A stretch of 64,000 nt of DNA, from contig NZ_CAJRAU010000001.1 in assembly GCF_907165045.1 (NCBI RefSeq), positions 372,001-436,000 on the forward strand. Reading direction: 5' to 3'. The DNA comes from Dyadobacter linearis. Its GTDB lineage: Bacteria; Bacteroidota; Bacteroidia; Cytophagales; Spirosomataceae. This document shows, piece after piece, positions 1-8,251 of the stretch. Every line of letters begins with the position of its first letter. Positions within the stretch are counted from its first letter, which is position 1. The notes beneath the pieces are model-generated. The model had not been told where the DNA came from and searched no databases. It worked only from the letters and a program-made list of their open reading frames with translations. The position numbers and the translations under genes are program-made.

Positions 1-755
1 ACCCGGCTGCCGAGGTTATGCTCAAAAAGGTGATTGATCTGGGAAAATTTAGCTTGCTGCCTGACTATAAAAATGTATTTGATCCGGCAAATAAGGATTA
101 CAAGGAAACCCTCTTTTCAGTCCAGTACTCCGAAGCGGCGGCGGCTTTATCCAACCAGTTTATCTTCTTCAATGCACCTTATACTTCCAAAGGCGAAGTG
201 ACGAACCGGCCGAATATCGCACTTTCGCTGGCCGGGAATATGCGCCCGAGTCAGGATCTGATCAAGTCTTTCGAGGTGGGCGATAAGCGTAAAAGTGTGT
301 CTATTGCTTACTGGCGCGGCCCGGATTGGAATGGTATCGTGGCTGATCTCCCCTATTGCGCGAAATACAAAGCACCACAAACCGCGGCACTCAACTGGGC
401 TGGTGACAATTTTCCGGTATTGCGTTATTCGGATATTCTGCTGATGTACGCCGAAGTTTTGAATAACCTCAACCGCACCGCCGAGGCGATTCCATTCGTG
501 AATCAGGTGCGGGAAAGGGCCGGACTGAAACCTGCTGCCGGCCTGGCCAAAACGCAGCTCGATATGCTGATCGAAAAGGAAAGAATGCTCGAATTTTGCT
601 TCGAGAATCAGCGCTGGTATGATCTGGTTCGCAGAGGTCGCGCGCTGGAAGTAATGCGTGCACATGGTAAGCAAGCGCCTGACGCACAGGTACTCGCTGC
701 GATCCCGAGCGAGCAGATCCTGATCAATAAACTCAACCAGAATACGGGCTATTAA
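1..755 (+). CDS. SusD/RagB family outer-membrane glycan-binding lipoprotein, C-terminal part (cut by window edge)
   Basis: The reading frame is open from base 3, so the gene begins upstream of the window and only about the last 250 residues are present. The tail shows the usual SusD ending: a motif around FPVLRYSDILLMYAEVLN, then NQVRERAGL, then a C-terminal block of the type ERMLEFCFENQRWYDLVRRG, which is the conserved E-F-GE-RW-DL region of RagB/SusD. SusD proteins sit on the cell surface and present oligosaccharides to a SusC TonB-dependent channel, which should lie just upstream outside the window. Two sulfatase genes follow at close spacing (10 bp, then 13 bp), so the substrate of this locus is probably a sulfated glycan. 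Signal peptide and lipobox cannot be seen. Confidence 0.93.
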   Translation, partial: PAAEVMLKKVIDLGKFSLLPDYKNVFDPANKDYKETLFSVQYSEAAAALSNQFIFFNAPYTSKGEVTNRPNIALSLAGNMRPSQDLIKSFEVGDKRKSVSIAYWRGPDWNGIVADLPYCAKYKAPQTAALNWAGDNFPVLRYSDILLMYAEVLNNLNRTAEAIPFVNQVRERAGLKPAAGLAKTQLDMLIEKERMLEFCFENQRWYDLVRRGRALEVMRAHGKQAPDAQVLAAIPSEQILINKLNQNTGY

Positions 756-765
756 TTTTTTGGTA

Positions 766-2169
766 ATGATAAAAATACATCGTGAAATGTTGCAAAAACT
801 GAAATGGCGCACAAGCCTGTTGTTCCTGTTTTTAGGTTTAATAATGCAAGAACAGGCAATAGCTCAGGCAGCCAAAACTGCTTCCAAACATCCCAATGTC
901 GTTTTTATCATTGCAGATAGTCACCGTGGGGAGGCCCTGGGCATTAATGGTCACCCGTTTGTCCAGACCCCGCACCTGGACCAGCTTGCAAAAGGCGGGA
1001 TCCGGTTTACGAATGCGTATGTGACAACGGCGATCTGCGCCGTGAGCCGGGCGAGTATCCTGAGCGGACAACATCGCGCGCGCCACAAGATCAACGATTT
1101 CACCACGGGCTTTTCGGATGAGGCAATGCGGAATACATACCCGATGGTATTGAAAAAAGCGGGTTATAAAACGGCGCAGATCGGTTTTCTGGGAGTCGGC
1201 AAAACGCCACCGACCCAGTACTTCGACCATTGGGACGCGCAGATTCCGTGGATGACCAAAGACGGTTTGCACCAGACGGATAATATCGCTAAAAAGGCGC
1301 TAGAATACCTCGACAAGCAGAAATCGGATCAGCCGTTTTGCCTTGCATTATCTTTCACGGCAGCACACGAAGTCGACGGACAGAATGGAAATCCGGCCAC
1401 TTATATGGTTCAGGAGCGATATAAGGGTTTGTATAAAGATTTGAAAATGCCCGTACCGGCCACTGCTGCGCCCGAATATTGGAACAGCTTTCCAGATTTT
1501 TTCAGAACAAACCAGAATATAGGTCGCGGCCGGTGGATCGGTCTGTTCTCTACGCCCGAGCTGTTTCAGGAGAATGTGAAGAATTATTACCGGCTGCTTA
1601 CCGGTGTGGATGAGGCTGTGGGAAAAGTGATCGCGAAGCTGCGGGAATCGGGAATGGACGAAAATACGATCGTGGTATATACCAGCGACCACGGCTTTTC
1701 GCTGGGTGAGCATGGGATGATGGGCAAATGGTATGGATTTGAAAAAGGCATTCACGTGCCGCTGATCATCAATGATTTACGATCTGATTCGAAACTGCGG
1801 AATGTAAAAGCGGAGCAGCTGGTTCTGAATATCGATATCGCGCCTACTATCCTGAATATGGCCGGCGTGCCCGTTCCGGATGTCATGCAGGGTGTAAACC
1901 TGTTGGATCTGATCCAGAAGAAACAACCCGGAAGGAAACACTTTTTCTATGAACATACGGTGTTTGCGAGTCCGATGCTGCCGAAAGTGGAGGGATTAAT
2001 ATCGCCCGATTTCAAGTATTTTAACTATACTGAGCACAATTTCGAGTCTCTTTACGATACCAGAAAAGATCCCGAAGAAAAGAAAGATGTGGCGCGGGAA
2101 AAACGCTATCAGAAAAAACTGGCGGCCGTTAAGGCTTTATATAAAAAGGAAAAAATAGCGATCCGGTAA
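766..2169 (+). CDS. Secreted sulfatase-family protein with degraded active site
   Basis: This is a type I sulfatase fold (alkaline phosphatase superfamily) of about 467 residues with an N-terminal hydrophobic signal segment ending near AIAQ. A TTG at 760 would also be in frame, but ATG at 766 or 787 is more likely. The formylglycine motif reads C-A-V-S-R (Cys 91), with Val where the consensus has Pro or Ala. It is a paralog of the next gene, yet lacks features that gene keeps. The N-terminal metal-binding pair is Asp-Ser instead of Asp-Asp, and the segment matching Lys-Tyr-Gly after I-G-F-V-G is missing through a clean 9-bp in-frame deletion. That removes the conserved sulfate-binding lysine. 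The C-terminal DHG and GEHG..GKW parts remain. It belongs to the SusD-sulfatase-sulfatase operon. It may be an inactive or repurposed sulfatase; membership of the fold is sure, activity is doubtful. Confidence 0.9.
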   Translation: MIKIHREMLQKLKWRTSLLFLFLGLIMQEQAIAQAAKTASKHPNVVFIIADSHRGEALGINGHPFVQTPHLDQLAKGGIRFTNAYVTTAICAVSRASILSGQHRARHKINDFTTGFSDEAMRNTYPMVLKKAGYKTAQIGFLGVGKTPPTQYFDHWDAQIPWMTKDGLHQTDNIAKKALEYLDKQKSDQPFCLALSFTAAHEVDGQNGNPATYMVQERYKGLYKDLKMPVPATAAPEYWNSFPDFFRTNQNIGRGRWIGLFSTPELFQENVKNYYRLLTGVDEAVGKVIAKLRESGMDENTIVVYTSDHGFSLGEHGMMGKWYGFEKGIHVPLIINDLRSDSKLRNVKAEQLVLNIDIAPTILNMAGVPVPDVMQGVNLLDLIQKKQPGRKHFFYEHTVFASPMLPKVEGLISPDFKYFNYTEHNFESLYDTRKDPEEKKDVAREKRYQKKLAAVKALYKKEKIAIR

Positions 2170-2182
2170 CGCGCGAAACAAT

Positions 2183-3532
2183 ATGAACAAACTGACAATT
2201 CTCGGTTTTCTCTTCCTATCCTTCCTATTGGGAAAACCGGCAGCCGCACAAAGTCCGAATATCATTTTCCTCCTCACCGACGACCACCGGGCCGACGCGC
2301 TGGGTGTTACGGGTAATAAATACATTCAAACGCCTAATCTTGATCAGCTCGCTAACCGGGGAATACGTTTCAAAAATGCGTACGTAACTACCTCCATTTG
2401 CTCGGTCAGCCGGGCCAGCATATTGAGCGGACAATATATGTCGCGCCATAAAATCGATGATTTCGCACAGGATTTCAGTCCGGCAGCATTGGCAAATACT
2501 TACCCGATGCTCTTAAAATCAAAGGGTTATAAAATTGGTTTTGTGGGAAAATATGGCGTCGGCGACAACCCGCCGGATCAGGAATTCGATTTTTGGGCAT
2601 GTAACCGAAAAGGTCAGCCGCCTTACGAATACAAACGCGCCGACGGTTCTATTATCCATCATACCGATAGTGTAGCGAACGGAATTGATCAGTTTTTACG
2701 GAAATTCGGCACACAGTCGCCATTTTGTCTTTCAGTGAGCTTCAAAGCGCCGCACGAACTGGATGGAAGTCCGCCAACTTACCCGGTTCAGGAGCGTTTT
2801 AAGGATTTGTACAAAAATATCAGTGTGCCGCAGCCGGAAACGGCCGACCCCTCCTATTGGAATGCATTTCCTGACTTTTTCCGCACCGACAAAAACATCG
2901 CCCGCGAGCGCTGGCGACCACTTTTTTCTACCCCTGAACTGCACCAGCAAACGGTGAAAGACTATTTCCGCCTGATTACGGGAGTAGACGAAGTAGTAGG
3001 AAAACTGCGTAAACAGCTTGAAACGCTGGGAGTTGCAGATAATACGGTGATCATTTTTATGGGTGATAACGGATTTGCATTGGGCGAGCACGGACTGGAA
3101 GGAAAATGGTTTGGTTTTGAAGAATCCATTCGCGTACCAATGATCATTTACGATCCCCGAAATGGAAAATCGGGATCCGTAGAAGAGCGTATCGCATTGA
3201 ATATCGACATCGCGCCCACGATCCTGAACCTTGCAAAACTGCCGGTACCTCCGCAAATGCAGGGTATCGATCTGCTGGCCAGAAAGCAGGGGAAGCGCGA
3301 CGCGTTCTTTTACGAGCACACTTTTATGGGTAGTCCCCGGCTGCCGAAGATTGAGGGGGTTGTGAAAAAAGATATTAAGTACATGCAATTCACCGAGCAC
3401 GGTTACGAGCAGCTTTATATCCTGAAAAATGACCCGCTTGAAAAACAAAATGTAGCTGCTGACCCGCGCTATAAGAAGGATCTGAAAAAGCTGCGCGAGC
3501 AGTACGCCGCACTGAAAGAACAGGCGAAGTAG
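2183..3532 (+). CDS. Secreted sulfatase (Cys-type, S1 family)
   Basis: A 449-residue sulfatase with a clear signal peptide (hydrophobic run ending at AAAQ, residues 1-23). Active-site features in order are: Asp33-Asp34 metal ligands in LTDDHRADALG; Cys73 in C-S-V-S-R followed by L-S-G-Q, the site that would become formylglycine; Lys123 in VGKYG; the His in APHEL; and GDNG with GEHG..GKW near residue 300. The consensus is C-x-P/A-S-R, so Val at the third position is unusual, as in the upstream paralog. The protein would hydrolyse sulfate esters on sugars in the periplasm. It lies 13 bp after the previous sulfatase and ends the operon. A maturation enzyme (FGE or anSME) is not in the window. 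Confidence 0.93.
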   Translation: MNKLTILGFLFLSFLLGKPAAAQSPNIIFLLTDDHRADALGVTGNKYIQTPNLDQLANRGIRFKNAYVTTSICSVSRASILSGQYMSRHKIDDFAQDFSPAALANTYPMLLKSKGYKIGFVGKYGVGDNPPDQEFDFWACNRKGQPPYEYKRADGSIIHHTDSVANGIDQFLRKFGTQSPFCLSVSFKAPHELDGSPPTYPVQERFKDLYKNISVPQPETADPSYWNAFPDFFRTDKNIARERWRPLFSTPELHQQTVKDYFRLITGVDEVVGKLRKQLETLGVADNTVIIFMGDNGFALGEHGLEGKWFGFEESIRVPMIIYDPRNGKSGSVEERIALNIDIAPTILNLAKLPVPPQMQGIDLLARKQGKRDAFFYEHTFMGSPRLPKIEGVVKKDIKYMQFTEHGYEQLYILKNDPLEKQNVAADPRYKKDLKKLREQYAALKEQAK

Positions 3533-3554
3533 CCGTAAAAAGCTGTGCTGATAT

Positions 3555-4109
3555 TCAGAGATCGTCGGTAAAATGCCGTTTCGTCTTTTCGTTTTCAAAC
3601 TTCCGCGCATTGTAATCGGTGGACCTGTTTCTGGCAATGGAAAGACTTTCCCAGTTCGAGCCGGCTGCCATTTTTGCTATCATTACAATCTGTCCGATGT
3701 GATAGGGATAATGCGCCAATTGCCGGTTAATCGCCTCTGTTACAGTATGCCCGTCGTTTCTGATATAGACGATCTTGTCCAGTTCTTCGTCGGTAAGATT
3801 GCGCAACGTATCAAGCAAACAGCTCCACCCTTTTTCCCAATAGGCCAGCAGTTCCGCCCGGTCTGAGAAACCGTTTTCGAACTCCTCGTCACGGTTTCGC
3901 CAGGGCTTTTCGCCGTCGGTCGTCAGAAAATCTGTAAACCGCGACAGCATATTGCCTGCTATGTGCCTGACGATGACTGCAATGCTATTACTCTCTTCAT
4001 TATACTGCCAGAAAAGCGTTTCGTCAGTTACCTGCGCAATCGCTTTTTCACCGAGCATTTTATAATATTCAAACTGCCTGATCGCACTTGTGAGGTAGGT
4101 CGCCGCCAT
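3555..4109 (-). CDS. DUF1572 (DinB-like four-helix bundle) protein
   Basis: A cytoplasmic protein of about 184 residues. The open frame extends further upstream, but the sequence before MAATYLTSAIRQF is not family-like, so the ATG ending at 4109 is chosen. It has the DUF1572 layout: an opening helix with IRQFEYYK, then SIAVIVRHIAGNML with a potential metal-binding His, then an acidic loop, then AINRQLAHYPYHIGQIVMIAKM with two more histidines. This places it in the DinB/YfiT superfamily, whose metal-dependent members include thiol-S-transferases; DUF1572 itself has no settled function. It converges on the sulfatase operon and stands alone. Confidence 0.85.
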   Translation of the reverse strand: MAATYLTSAIRQFEYYKMLGEKAIAQVTDETLFWQYNEESNSIAVIVRHIAGNMLSRFTDFLTTDGEKPWRNRDEEFENGFSDRAELLAYWEKGWSCLLDTLRNLTDEELDKIVYIRNDGHTVTEAINRQLAHYPYHIGQIVMIAKMAAGSNWESLSIARNRSTDYNARKFENEKTKRHFTDDL

Positions 4110-4287
4110 TTTTTTAGGTTTGTTTAATGTGTTTGATTTGTCTGGATCTAATATGTCAAGATCGGAACAATTTTGAAAGCCGCCGCCGGTTGCTTCGGAA
4201 AGGAATGCTAAAAGTCCAGGGAGCTTTTCCAATCAAGATCTGGAACAATTGTTGGATAGAAAAGTAAAGATTTAAAATAAAACAGCA

Positions 4288-4824
4288 TTGATTGACCAAA
4301 CAAACAACCCGGCAAACGGAGCTGACAAAAAACCACTGGTAGCGACGCTGGTGATCTCGCCTGATGCCCAAACCTATTTCAACGAGCTGCGCCGGCAAAA
4401 TTTCCCGCCCGAGCGCAACTATCTCGAAGCACACCTGACACTTTTTCACGCATTACCAGACGAGCCGCGCATCTTTGAAGATCTGGAAAAATTCGCAAAA
4501 GAACTGCACCCATTTGAAGTTACCGCCCAAAACATCGTGTCGCTGGGCAACGGTACAGCTTTCAAAATAATCTCGGCAGAGCTACCCGCGCTGCACAAAA
4601 CACTGCAAAATCGCTGGTCTGACGTGCTGACGAACCAGGACCGGCAGAAGCGCAATTTCCACATTACGATACAAAACAAAGTGGATTCTGCGGTAGCCAA
4701 AAATTTGCAGGCCGAGCTTACACCAACTTTTCATCCTTTCAGCTTCGAAGTGACCGGCATTCATTTGTGGCGCTACGAAGGCGGCCCGTGGACTTATTTG
4801 AATACGGTTTTATTTGAAGGGTAG
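4288..4824 (+). CDS. 2H phosphoesterase (2'-5' RNA ligase family)
   Basis: About 178 residues with the two H-x-T/S-x motifs that define the 2H superfamily: HLTLFH near residue 50 and HITIQN near residue 125. The fold is known in 2'-5' RNA ligase/ThpR and cyclic phosphodiesterases acting on RNA or nucleotide 2',3'-cyclic phosphates; the substrate here cannot be told. There is no in-frame ATG upstream of the conserved core, so the start is probably the TTG at 4288. That would place the core about 16 residues in, as in the family. It is divergent from the DUF1572 gene with about 180 bp between starts. Confidence 0.82.
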   Translation: MIDQTNNPANGADKKPLVATLVISPDAQTYFNELRRQNFPPERNYLEAHLTLFHALPDEPRIFEDLEKFAKELHPFEVTAQNIVSLGNGTAFKIISAELPALHKTLQNRWSDVLTNQDRQKRNFHITIQNKVDSAVAKNLQAELTPTFHPFSFEVTGIHLWRYEGGPWTYLNTVLFEG

Positions 4825-4891
4825 GAAGTTTGGTCTTCTCTCACGCTAATATTTAAAAACGAAAATAAGTAGATCAAGAAATATTTTAGTC

Positions 4892-4918
4892 TTATATATA
4901 AAATAAAACTATATATAA
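4892..4918. promoter_or_regulatory. AT-rich perfect inverted repeat upstream of the esterase gene
   Basis: TTATATATA, a 9-base spacer, then TATATATAA: perfect 9-bp arms, ending 10 bp before the start codon at 4929. An element of the same design and almost the same arms (TGATATATA-N9-TATATATCA) lies upstream of the MutS-like gene at 27916-27942. It may be a regulator site or a 5' UTR hairpin. AT-rich palindromes can arise by chance, so confidence is modest. Confidence 0.35.
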
Positions 4919-4928
4919 ACCAAAACGA

Positions 4929-5893
4929 ATGAGGTTACAAAAAGACTTTCTCCCGCTTTTCATATTGTTGTCCATTTTTCACTCTTTCAGCGTGAATGCA
5001 CAGGATAGTGATTTGGAATGGATCAATAAAATGCGCAGCCTATTACTTCGGATACAACGCAAAACGACCTTGCGTTTCTATCTGAAATATTGAAAGATAA
5101 AATGATTGTGGGGCTGGGCGAAGCTTCGCATGGGACGCAGGAGTTCTTTTTCCAGAAACGCAGGATCATTCAATATCTGGTAACCCGGGACAATTTCCGC
5201 ACGATCGCATTCGAAGCTCCCGCAAATTTTATTGAGCCTCTCAACAAGTATATTCAATCTGGTGAAGGAACCCTGAAAAGTACACTGAGCTCGCTGGGAC
5301 TGTATAATGCTGATGAAATATTGAGACTCTGCGATTGGCTCAGGAAATTTAACGCGTCTGCGGCCCCCGGCGAAAAGGTAAAAATGATAGGGTTTGATGA
5401 CGAAACGTTCTGGGCAGACCCGCTGGGGAGGGATGAATTAATGGCTGAAAAATTTATCACATTTCAAAAATCGGATCAGCGTAAAAGTATTCTCTGGTCG
5501 CATAACCTGCACATCGCCAAGGACATGACGATGGCGGAATATAAGGCAATGGGATTTCACCTCAAAGCGCATTACGGCGGGAAATATTACGCGGTAGGTA
5601 TGGATACGTACAGCGGCAGCGTGCATGTACTGAACGACGGACAGTTTGAAAGTCACGATTTTACGGCGAAGGAACACTCACTTTCGGCTCTGCTGGCCAG
5701 GGCGAAGCTTGAAGCATTCTTTGTCGATTTCAATGGCGCGCCGGCTGCATTGAAGTCAGCGAAAGATATTACCAATATCTATTCAAACTGGAAAGAACCG
5801 CAAATGCTGCCGATCGTGCCAGGTTCCGATTTCGACGCCCTCCTGTTTATCAGAAAAACCACGGCTTCCAAACCTTCTGCCGGATCGCGTTGA
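4929..5893 (+). pseudogene. Erythromycin esterase-like protein, frameshifted
   Basis: Frame 1 starts at ATG 4929 with a signal peptide (hydrophobic run ending VNAQ) and runs to D-S-D-L-E-W-I-N-K, then goes off frame and stops at 5085-5087. Adding one A to the four-A run at 5028-5031 restores a continuous protein: W-I-N-K-N-A-Q-P-I-T-S-D and so on into KDKMIVGLGEASHGTQEFF, the Glu/His signature of the erythromycin esterase (EreA/EreB) family. Later family features are FEAPANF and ILWSHNLHIAK. The repaired protein is about 321 residues, whereas the family is usually about 400. The jump from MIGFDDE straight to RDELMAEK suggests roughly 80 residues are also missing from the middle. The 5' part could yield only a short secreted peptide. 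Decayed gene is favoured; a homopolymer sequencing error would explain the shift but not the internal shortening. Confidence 0.8.
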
Positions 5894-5970
5894 TGGAACA
5901 GTATTTATAACTGCACCCGAATTGCTCCGGAAAGATCCACGGCAATTTTATTCATCAACCATAAAATAAC

Positions 5971-6339
5971 ATGAAAAATCTGAAAATCTGTTTGGCAGCC
6001 ATGTTGCTATTTGCGGGCGGGACAATTTACGCGCAGTCAACCGCTCCGCAGGCAAAATCCAATCAAAACACTCCGCAAAATACTTCGCAGCAAAAAGCCT
6101 CGACAACGAATGCAGGCCAGTCGCGAACCGGGAATACGCGCAATGTAAAAAGCCAGGCGACAACAGGCACGCCGCCTACGCACATCAACGTAAAGGATTC
6201 AAGTGCCAGTAATCCGCAAAACGGTGGGGTGAATGCGCAACACAAAAAAGCGAGTGCCGAAAGCTCCGGTACCGGAAACCTAAAGAAGGGCGACGCAAAA
6301 AAAACGCAGCAGCCAACTACAAAAAGAGCCGGACAATAA
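5971..6339 (+). CDS. Small secreted low-complexity protein
   Basis: A 122-residue protein with a signal peptide (KNLKICLAAMLLFAGGTIYAQ) and then a mature part made almost wholly of Gln, Asn, Ser, Thr, Ala, Gly and Lys, with no hydrophobic core. It is predicted to be disordered and basic in the periplasm or outside the cell. No family is recognised. Codon phase is consistent throughout and a GC-rich hairpin follows the stop, which supports a real gene. It starts 77 bp after the esterase pseudogene on the same strand. Confidence 0.7.
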   Translation: MKNLKICLAAMLLFAGGTIYAQSTAPQAKSNQNTPQNTSQQKASTTNAGQSRTGNTRNVKSQATTGTPPTHINVKDSSASNPQNGGVNAQHKKASAESSGTGNLKKGDAKKTQQPTTKRAGQ

Positions 6340-6346
6340 ATAATCA

Positions 6347-6378
6347 GGGGCCGGCCAACAATCCAGTTGCCCGGCCCC
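6347..6378 (+). terminator. Probable transcription terminator hairpin
   Basis: GGGGCCGG and CCGGCCCC form a perfect 8-bp GC-rich stem around a 16-base loop, starting 7 bp after the stop of the low-complexity protein gene. What follows is a C/T tract, not a pure T run, so termination strength is uncertain. Confidence 0.5.
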
Positions 6379-6380
6379 AT

Positions 6381-6428
6381 CCTCCGTTCCTCCTTCCTCC
6401 TTCCTCCTTCCTCCCTTCCTCCCCTCCC
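6381..6428. repeat. Polypyrimidine tract of tandem TTCCTCC-type units
   Basis: About 48 bases on the plus strand contain only C and T apart from a single G near the start. They are built from short TTCCTCC and CTTCCTCC units in tandem. Such homopurine-homopyrimidine tracts can form triplex (H-DNA) and change length by slippage. It sits between the hairpin at 6347-6378 and the MFS transporter gene, so it may affect expression of the latter. Confidence 0.75.
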
Positions 6429-6502
6429 AAGGAACAGATTTTGTTAAAAGCAATCTACAATACCTGCTCCGGCGTTATTGATGTTAAACCTCAACACAAT
6501 TC

Positions 6503-7762
6503 ATGGAAGTAGTAGCATTAAGTGCATTCAAAAGCAGGAATTACAGGTTATTTTTCGCGGGGCAGACAATTTCACTTTTGGGTACCTGGATGCAGAAAAC
6601 GGCGGTTAGCTGGGTAATTTACTCGCTGACGCACTCCAAGTTCATGCTCGGTGTCAGCATTTTCGCTACACTTTTTCCGTCGGCCGTACTTACCCCTTTC
6701 GGCGGCGTCGTTTCCGATCGCTATAACCGGTACCGGGTTTTAGTAGTCACCCAGATATTGTCCATGATTCAGGCGCTGGCTCTGACGCTGGTGGTTTTCT
6801 TCGACAATTTCGCGGTGTGGGAGATCATCTCGCTCAGCGTCGTCCTCGGGCTCATCAATGCATTCGACGTGCCGGCGCGCCAGTCTCTCGTTTATGAATT
6901 GGTAGAGGACAAGAAGAATTTACCTAATGCACTGGCTCTCAATTCGTCTATGGTTAATCTCTCCAAGCTGCTTGGACCTGCGATTGCGGGTATTGCAATT
7001 GAGAGATTTGGCGAAGTGGTTTGTTTCGCAGCGAATACAATCAGTTTTGTAGCCGTGATCAGCTCCCTGCTTTTGATCCGGTTACCGAAATTTCAACCCA
7101 TTAAACACACTAAAAACATACTCGGCGAGCTCAAAGAAGGACTGACCTACATCCGGCAGACGCCCGACATCCGATACATTATCATCATGCTCGCGCTGGT
7201 CAGCTTACTGTTACTGCCTTTCACCAGCCTGATGCCCATTTACGCAAAAGACGTTTTTCGGGGCACCGCTTCTACATTCGGACTGCTCGACAGCGCCATC
7301 GGTTTCGGTGCATTGACCGGCGCAATTTTCCTCGCCACATTAAAACCGGGAACCAACCTGAGCCGCATTCTCGCTATTAACACATTCGTTTTCGGTACCG
7401 GTCTGATCCTGTTTTCGTATACCACTTTGTACCCGCTTGCCCTCGCATTCATTGCCGTCGGTGCATTCGGGATGATGTCGCAAACCACGATCAGTAACAC
7501 GATGATCCAGACGATGGTCACTCCTGCGATGCGTGGTCGGGTGATCAGTATTTTCGTAATGGCCTATTCGGGCGGCGTGCCGATAGGAAGCCTGATCGTG
7601 AGCTATTTATCTCAGCATATCGGCGTGCAGGCGACAGTGTTCGGACAAGGTATTTTGGCATTGCTGATCGGTATCATGCACGTGCGCTATCTCAAAAAGA
7701 AGAAAGCGAAACAGCCCATTACGATTTCTCCAAAGATCAACGAAGAGATCCCCCAGGTTTGA
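6503..7762 (+). CDS. MFS transporter, MFS_3/EntS-like exporter
   Basis: A 419-residue inner-membrane protein with about 12 hydrophobic segments and no signal peptide. It opens with FKSRNYRLFFAGQTISLLGTWMQ, typical of the MFS_3 (enterobactin exporter-like) family. The loop 2-3 motif appears as GGVVSDRYNRYRVLV near residue 75, and the second half begins after a linker around residues 200-220. Family members export small molecules by proton antiport; the substrate cannot be read from the sequence. The C-terminus is a short charged tail. A PadR regulator gene follows 160 bp later on the same strand but is coupled to the permease after it. Confidence 0.9.
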   Translation: MEVVALSAFKSRNYRLFFAGQTISLLGTWMQKTAVSWVIYSLTHSKFMLGVSIFATLFPSAVLTPFGGVVSDRYNRYRVLVVTQILSMIQALALTLVVFFDNFAVWEIISLSVVLGLINAFDVPARQSLVYELVEDKKNLPNALALNSSMVNLSKLLGPAIAGIAIERFGEVVCFAANTISFVAVISSLLLIRLPKFQPIKHTKNILGELKEGLTYIRQTPDIRYIIIMLALVSLLLLPFTSLMPIYAKDVFRGTASTFGLLDSAIGFGALTGAIFLATLKPGTNLSRILAINTFVFGTGLILFSYTTLYPLALAFIAVGAFGMMSQTTISNTMIQTMVTPAMRGRVISIFVMAYSGGVPIGSLIVSYLSQHIGVQATVFGQGILALLIGIMHVRYLKKKKAKQPITISPKINEEIPQV

Positions 7763-7924
7763 GATTGTATTAGCCTGAAAGCCAAAATACTGTTCGCAGC
7801 CGGACTTAATTCTGTCCGCATTCGGACATTTTAGGAAATCAAAAAACGCTTCAAAACACACCAGAGGCCATTTTCTGCTTAGGTAAGGTATTTGTCAGAC
7901 ATTTACATAACTAATACCGCAGAC

Positions 7925-8251
7925 ATGAAAGGTACTTACCTGGGAGAGTTTGAAGAAGTGGTTTTACTTGCCGTCGCAATACGTATCGGGGACGCGTACG
8001 GAGCGGCTGTGGTAGATGAAATCGAGCAGCAGCTCGGCCGCCCGGTCAACCTGGGCGCAGTACATACTGCATTGCACCGGCTGGAAGAAAAAAGCCTCGT
8101 CAAATCTGAAATGGGCGGAGTTACCTCCGAGCGCGGCGGCCGCCGTAAGCGCTTATATAATGTAACCGCCACCGGGCGACGGGCGCTGGAAGAAACCAGG
8201 CAGCTGCGTAATCAGATGTGGGACAACATTCCTAAAATAGCCTGGTCATGA
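7925..8251 (+). CDS. PadR family transcriptional regulator
   Basis: A 108-residue winged-helix regulator. An in-frame TTG at 7892 would add 11 residues, but ATG 7925 (MKGTYLGEFEEVVLLAV) fits the family start. It has the PadR core with GDAYGAAVVDEIEQ, then the recognition region NLGAVHTALHRLEEKSLVKSE, then the wing GGRRKRLYNVTATGRRAL. It overlaps the next gene by 4 bp (ATGA), which couples translation. PadR proteins usually repress the gene next to them, here the ABC permease. In Cytophagales this PadR-permease pair is a common arrangement. Confidence 0.92.
   Translation: MKGTYLGEFEEVVLLAVAIRIGDAYGAAVVDEIEQQLGRPVNLGAVHTALHRLEEKSLVKSEMGGVTSERGGRRKRLYNVTATGRRALEETRQLRNQMWDNIPKIAWS

Noticed and set aside
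147..812. Long minus-strand open frames opposite SusD, SusC and sulfatase genes
   Set aside because: They are mirror frames of well-supported genes, with biased His/Arg/Cys composition and no domain.
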